Part shown: positions 5,921 to 7,656 of the stretch, piece by piece
Layout: every line of letters begins with the position of its first letter
Position numbering within the stretch: position 1 is the stretch's first letter
Origin: Kiritimatiellota bacterium
Lineage (GTDB): Bacteria; Verrucomicrobiota; Kiritimatiellia; RFP12; UBA1067
Reading direction: 5' to 3'
Length of the DNA stretch: 7,656 bases
Assembly: GCA_009777165.1 (NCBI GenBank)
Contig: WRML01000092.1
Location: 1-7,656, forward strand
The notes under the pieces: model-generated
The model's input: only the letters and a program-made list of their open reading frames with translations
Databases searched by the model: none
What the model was told of the DNA's origin: nothing
Program-made: the position numbers and the translations under genes

Positions 5921-7266
5921 TAAAAATTCACACCCGTCGAGATGGCGAACATGTGCGCGTCCATGCCGGAGAATGTCGCGCGGAGCGGTTTGCCGCCGTT
6001 GTCGACAGTCCGCGTCGTCTCGACCATCATGAGGTAGTTGTAGCCGACGTTGACGAACCAGTTGTCCAACGCATACCCGACGCCCACGCCGAAGATGTGG
6101 CGGTCGCCTGCGGGCATCATAAAGTCCGTGTGCTGGCTGTTGATGGGACACATGTCGTAAACGTACCCCGCCATGACGGAAAGGCTCTCTGTCAGGTTAT
6201 AGCTCGCGCCGAACCCGAAGCGCCACACGTCATTCCAGTCTTTCTCACTGGGGCTCCTGATGCTCTCGCTGACACCCGGGATCAGCGGCTTGGCGAAGGT
6301 GACGTTCAGCGCGTCGTAGGTGCTCCACTCCGTCCACGTCACTGCCGCGCCGAGGTTGAGCTTCCGCTCGAACAGATAGTAATTGGCGCCGGCGGTTGCG
6401 GAGGACGGCAGGATGACCGTCGCGTTGCCGTCTGCCGAATGGCTGCGCGGGGCAATCGGGAGATAGGGCGCATACGGCCCTGTCGGGATCTTCGCCCGGG
6501 GCTCATACCAGCCGTCCCCCTCGATGTGCATGCGGACGCGCGAACGGTAAACGATGCCGACGTCCAAGTTGTCGAGCACCTCGTACTTGATACCCGCGAG
6601 CCAACCGAACCCCCACCCATCGCCGTGCACGGACGTGCGGCCCATCGTCGGGCCCCAGTAGTCCGACAGGAATCCCGGCAGTGGTGCCAACGATTGGTCT
6701 GGCGTGCGGAGCAGCCGGTCATTGTAGAAATCCATGTACATCGCGCGGAACCCCGCACCGACGGACAGCTTGTCGAAGAACTTGTACGCAATCGACGGGC
6801 TGATCGTGAACGATTCGAGCTTCGTCTCGATGGCGTTGTAGCGCCCCGCCCAGTTGCCCGAGTAACTCGTGCCCATGCCGAACTCGCTATAGAGGCCTAC
6901 GCCCAGCCGGAAAGGCGACAGCCACTCGACCTCATCCACCGGCTGCCACGTCACATAGGCGTGGGGGGGGGCGAACCACTGGTCAGAGAGTTTGTAATTG
7001 CCCTCCGGCGTCTTGATTTTCCCTGCGGGCCCGATCGCCGTCACGCCGACCATGGACTGGAACCCCGACGTGTCCGTCATGTTCGCGGGGTTGACCTGGA
7101 CGGCAGACGCGTCAGGCGTACGCCCAACCACTGCGCCTCCCATCGCGTTCCCCTTCGCGCTCTCTTCATACAGGCCGAACCCTGCCGCCTGTGCGTCCGT
7201 TACCGCCGCCATCGCCAGTGCCGACACGACACCGGCCGAAACGGTATGGAATACATTTACCTTCAT
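5920..7266 (-). CDS. Outer-membrane channel, OmpP1/FadL/TodX family
   Basis: A 448-residue outer-membrane beta-barrel of the family that takes up hydrophobic compounds such as long-chain fatty acids or aromatics. Residues 1-27 are a Sec signal with an AQA cleavage site. The mature protein starts AGFGLYEESAKGNAMGGA (28-45), the family's N-terminal hatch signature, and NPANM at 59-63 matches the conserved NPA motif. The rest alternates aromatic and polar residues as in barrel strands and ends in phenylalanine (STGVNF), the usual outer-membrane assembly signal. Length fits the family. The ATG at 7266 follows a purine-rich GGGGAG on the same strand. The stop overlaps the ferredoxin start by one base. 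Codons 99-102 contain a run of nine C on the coding strand. The ligand cannot be inferred; the linkage to a 2-oxoacid oxidoreductase hints at an organic-acid or fatty-acid related substrate, which is speculative. Confidence 0.9.
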   Translation of the reverse strand: MKVNVFHTVSAGVVSALAMAAVTDAQAAGFGLYEESAKGNAMGGAVVGRTPDASAVQVNPANMTDTSGFQSMVGVTAIGPAGKIKTPEGNYKLSDQWFAPPHAYVTWQPVDEVEWLSPFRLGVGLYSEFGMGTSYSGNWAGRYNAIETKLESFTISPSIAYKFFDKLSVGAGFRAMYMDFYNDRLLRTPDQSLAPLPGFLSDYWGPTMGRTSVHGDGWGFGWLAGIKYEVLDNLDVGIVYRSRVRMHIEGDGWYEPRAKIPTGPYAPYLPIAPRSHSADGNATVILPSSATAGANYYLFERKLNLGAAVTWTEWSTYDALNVTFAKPLIPGVSESIRSPSEKDWNDVWRFGFGASYNLTESLSVMAGYVYDMCPINSQHTDFMMPAGDRHIFGVGVGYALDNWFVNVGYNYLMMVETTRTVDNGGKPLRATFSGMDAHMFAISTGVNF

Positions 7267-7269
7267 TTT

Positions 7270-7276
7270 CTCCCCT
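7270..7276 (-). promoter_or_regulatory. Ribosome binding site of the OmpP1/FadL gene
   Basis: The minus strand reads AGGGGAG, ending 3 nt before the ATG at 7266, within a longer purine tract (AGGAAAGGGGAGAAA). Spacing is short but the purine tract is the strongest in the area. Confidence 0.5.
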
Positions 7277-7336
7277 TTCCTGTGTTTTTCTTCACGATGG
7301 ATTCCCGTTGACGAGACCCCTGTGAAAATTCAAGAT

Positions 7337-7357
7337 GACAAAATATGAGATTTTGTC
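7337..7357. promoter_or_regulatory. Perfect 8-bp inverted repeat, candidate operator
   Basis: GACAAAAT (7337-7344), spacer ATGAG, ATTTTGTC (7350-7357) is an exact palindrome. It covers the predicted -10 of the porin operon, so a dimeric repressor bound here would block polymerase. The stem is A/T-rich and has no T-run after it, which speaks against a terminator. It does not match the FNR or CRP consensus. The cognate regulator is unknown. Confidence 0.4.
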
Positions 7358-7368
7358 GAAACACGCAA
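7340..7368 (-). promoter_or_regulatory. Candidate promoter of the porin-ferredoxin-vorB operon
   Basis: On the minus strand TTGCGT (7368-7363) and TATTTT (7345-7340) lie 17 bp apart. Each matches the sigma-70 consensus only partly (three and four of six). Transcription would start near 7333 and give a leader of about 65 nt. The -10 lies inside the palindrome at 7337-7357. Confidence 0.35.
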
Positions 7369-7438
7369 GCAAAATCTTTAAAAAAGTGGATATGGAAAGT
7401 GGAATGGCCTCATGAACACTGTCGCACTGGCACCAATC

Positions 7439-7656
7439 TTATCTGACAAAGCGATGCTCGACGCGATTGCCAAAGGAACAGATGATGTCGTAGGGGTGGG
7501 TGTTTTTCATGGCAGCCCAGTCCTCGACCGACACCGCATGTCTCCCCTCCCCCCCGAGGCAGATGACTTCGTCGCCGATTTGCGCGGGGGGGGCCCCCTC
7601 TAGCGACACGACCGTGTAGTCCATCGAGACACGCCCCAGCACAGGGCACGGCACGT
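7439..7656 (-). CDS. alr: Alanine racemase, C-terminal fragment (5' part beyond window)
   Basis: These last 72 or so codons of Alr, a PLP enzyme that interconverts L- and D-alanine for peptidoglycan, end at a TAA at 7439-7441. The C-terminal beta-domain is recognisable by LGRVSMDYTVV (the family GRVSMDQ motif, whose Met-Asp lines the substrate site of the partner subunit), IGDEVICLGG, the SVEDWA stretch, the PYDIICSFGNRV segment equivalent to PYE-ILC-PRV, and a short basic tail. The PLP lysine and the catalytic tyrosine lie outside the window. The GTG at 7654 is internal, not the start. A run of eight G followed by five C (7586-7598) lies within it. The gene reads toward the porin operon on the same strand, 172 bp upstream of it. 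Confidence 0.9.
   Translation of the reverse strand, partial: VPCPVLGRVSMDYTVVSLEGAPPAQIGDEVICLGGEGRHAVSVEDWAAMKNTHPYDIICSFGNRVEHRFVR

Larger units (their letters stand above)
7267..7438. other. Intergenic region between alr and the porin operon
   Basis: This 172-bp spacer is more A/T-rich than its surroundings. It contains the candidate operon promoter, a perfect 8-bp inverted repeat at 7337-7357, and two direct copies of AAAGTGGA at 7383-7390 and 7396-7403, 13 bp apart. No convincing terminator for alr is visible. Confidence 0.5.

Noticed and set aside
5690..6151. Long 153-codon version of the ferredoxin gene
   Set aside because: The extra N-terminal part is an out-of-frame reading of the porin gene. 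Ferredoxin homology starts only near residue 80, and good starts lie at 5920 and 5896.
5953..7311. 452-codon open reading frame on the plus strand, antisense to the porin gene
   Set aside because: Its composition is Arg/His/Val rich with no family features. The opposite strand encodes a full FadL/OmpP1 protein with signal peptide and C-terminal Phe.
7337..7357. Palindrome considered as a Rho-independent terminator of alr, or as an FNR/CRP site
   Set aside because: The stem is A/T-rich, lies about 80 bp past the alr stop and has no T-run after it. Its half-sites do not match the TTGAT/ATCAA or TGTGA/TCACA patterns.

Overview
The window is a GC-rich, densely coding stretch of bacterial chromosome with seven protein genes. 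Two of them are cut by the window edges. Signs of an anaerobic, Gram-negative, probably polysaccharide-using host are a ferredoxin-linked 2-oxoacid oxidoreductase subunit, an outer-membrane FadL/OmpP1 porin with a Sec signal, and a lipoprotein beta-helix of carbohydrate-enzyme type. The style of the proteins and the palindromic intergenic repeats suggest the Kiritimatiellota/Verrucomicrobiota group. That placement is inference, not something the sequence proves.

Layout. Positions 1-633 (minus) hold the first 211 codons of thiG, thiazole synthase. Positions 705-2801 (minus) hold a 698-residue lipoprotein with a right-handed parallel beta-helix. Positions 2802-3283 are a divergent intergenic region of about 480 bp carrying two opposed promoter candidates and three palindromic elements, one of cloverleaf shape. 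Positions 3284-4552 (plus) hold a polytopic membrane protein of the NapH/NosR-like 4Fe-4S type. Convergent with it, 7266-4584 (minus) reads as one apparent operon: a FadL/OmpP1-family outer-membrane protein, a 2[4Fe-4S] ferredoxin-like subunit and a VorB/KorA-type 2-oxoacid:ferredoxin oxidoreductase alpha subunit. These are joined by a stop/start overlap and a 2-bp gap. Positions 7439-7656 (minus) hold the C-terminal end of alanine racemase.

How the genes may work together. The ferredoxin-like and alpha subunits belong to one enzyme that decarboxylates a 2-oxoacid oxidatively and reduces ferredoxin. The TPP-binding beta and the gamma subunits that normally follow are absent, because the operon runs straight into the convergent membrane Fe-S gene. 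That membrane protein could exchange electrons with a ferredoxin pool, but the window gives no direct evidence of a link. The other genes look like ordinary housekeeping or nutrient-acquisition functions.

I did not find a clear new defence, mobile or RNA-guided system. The most unusual signals are four. First is the palindromic repeat cluster that runs into the signal-peptide region of the membrane Fe-S protein. Second is the subunit-incomplete oxidoreductase locus fused to an outer-membrane porin gene. Third is a perfect palindrome over the predicted -10 of that operon. Fourth are long G/C homopolymers in coding sequence.
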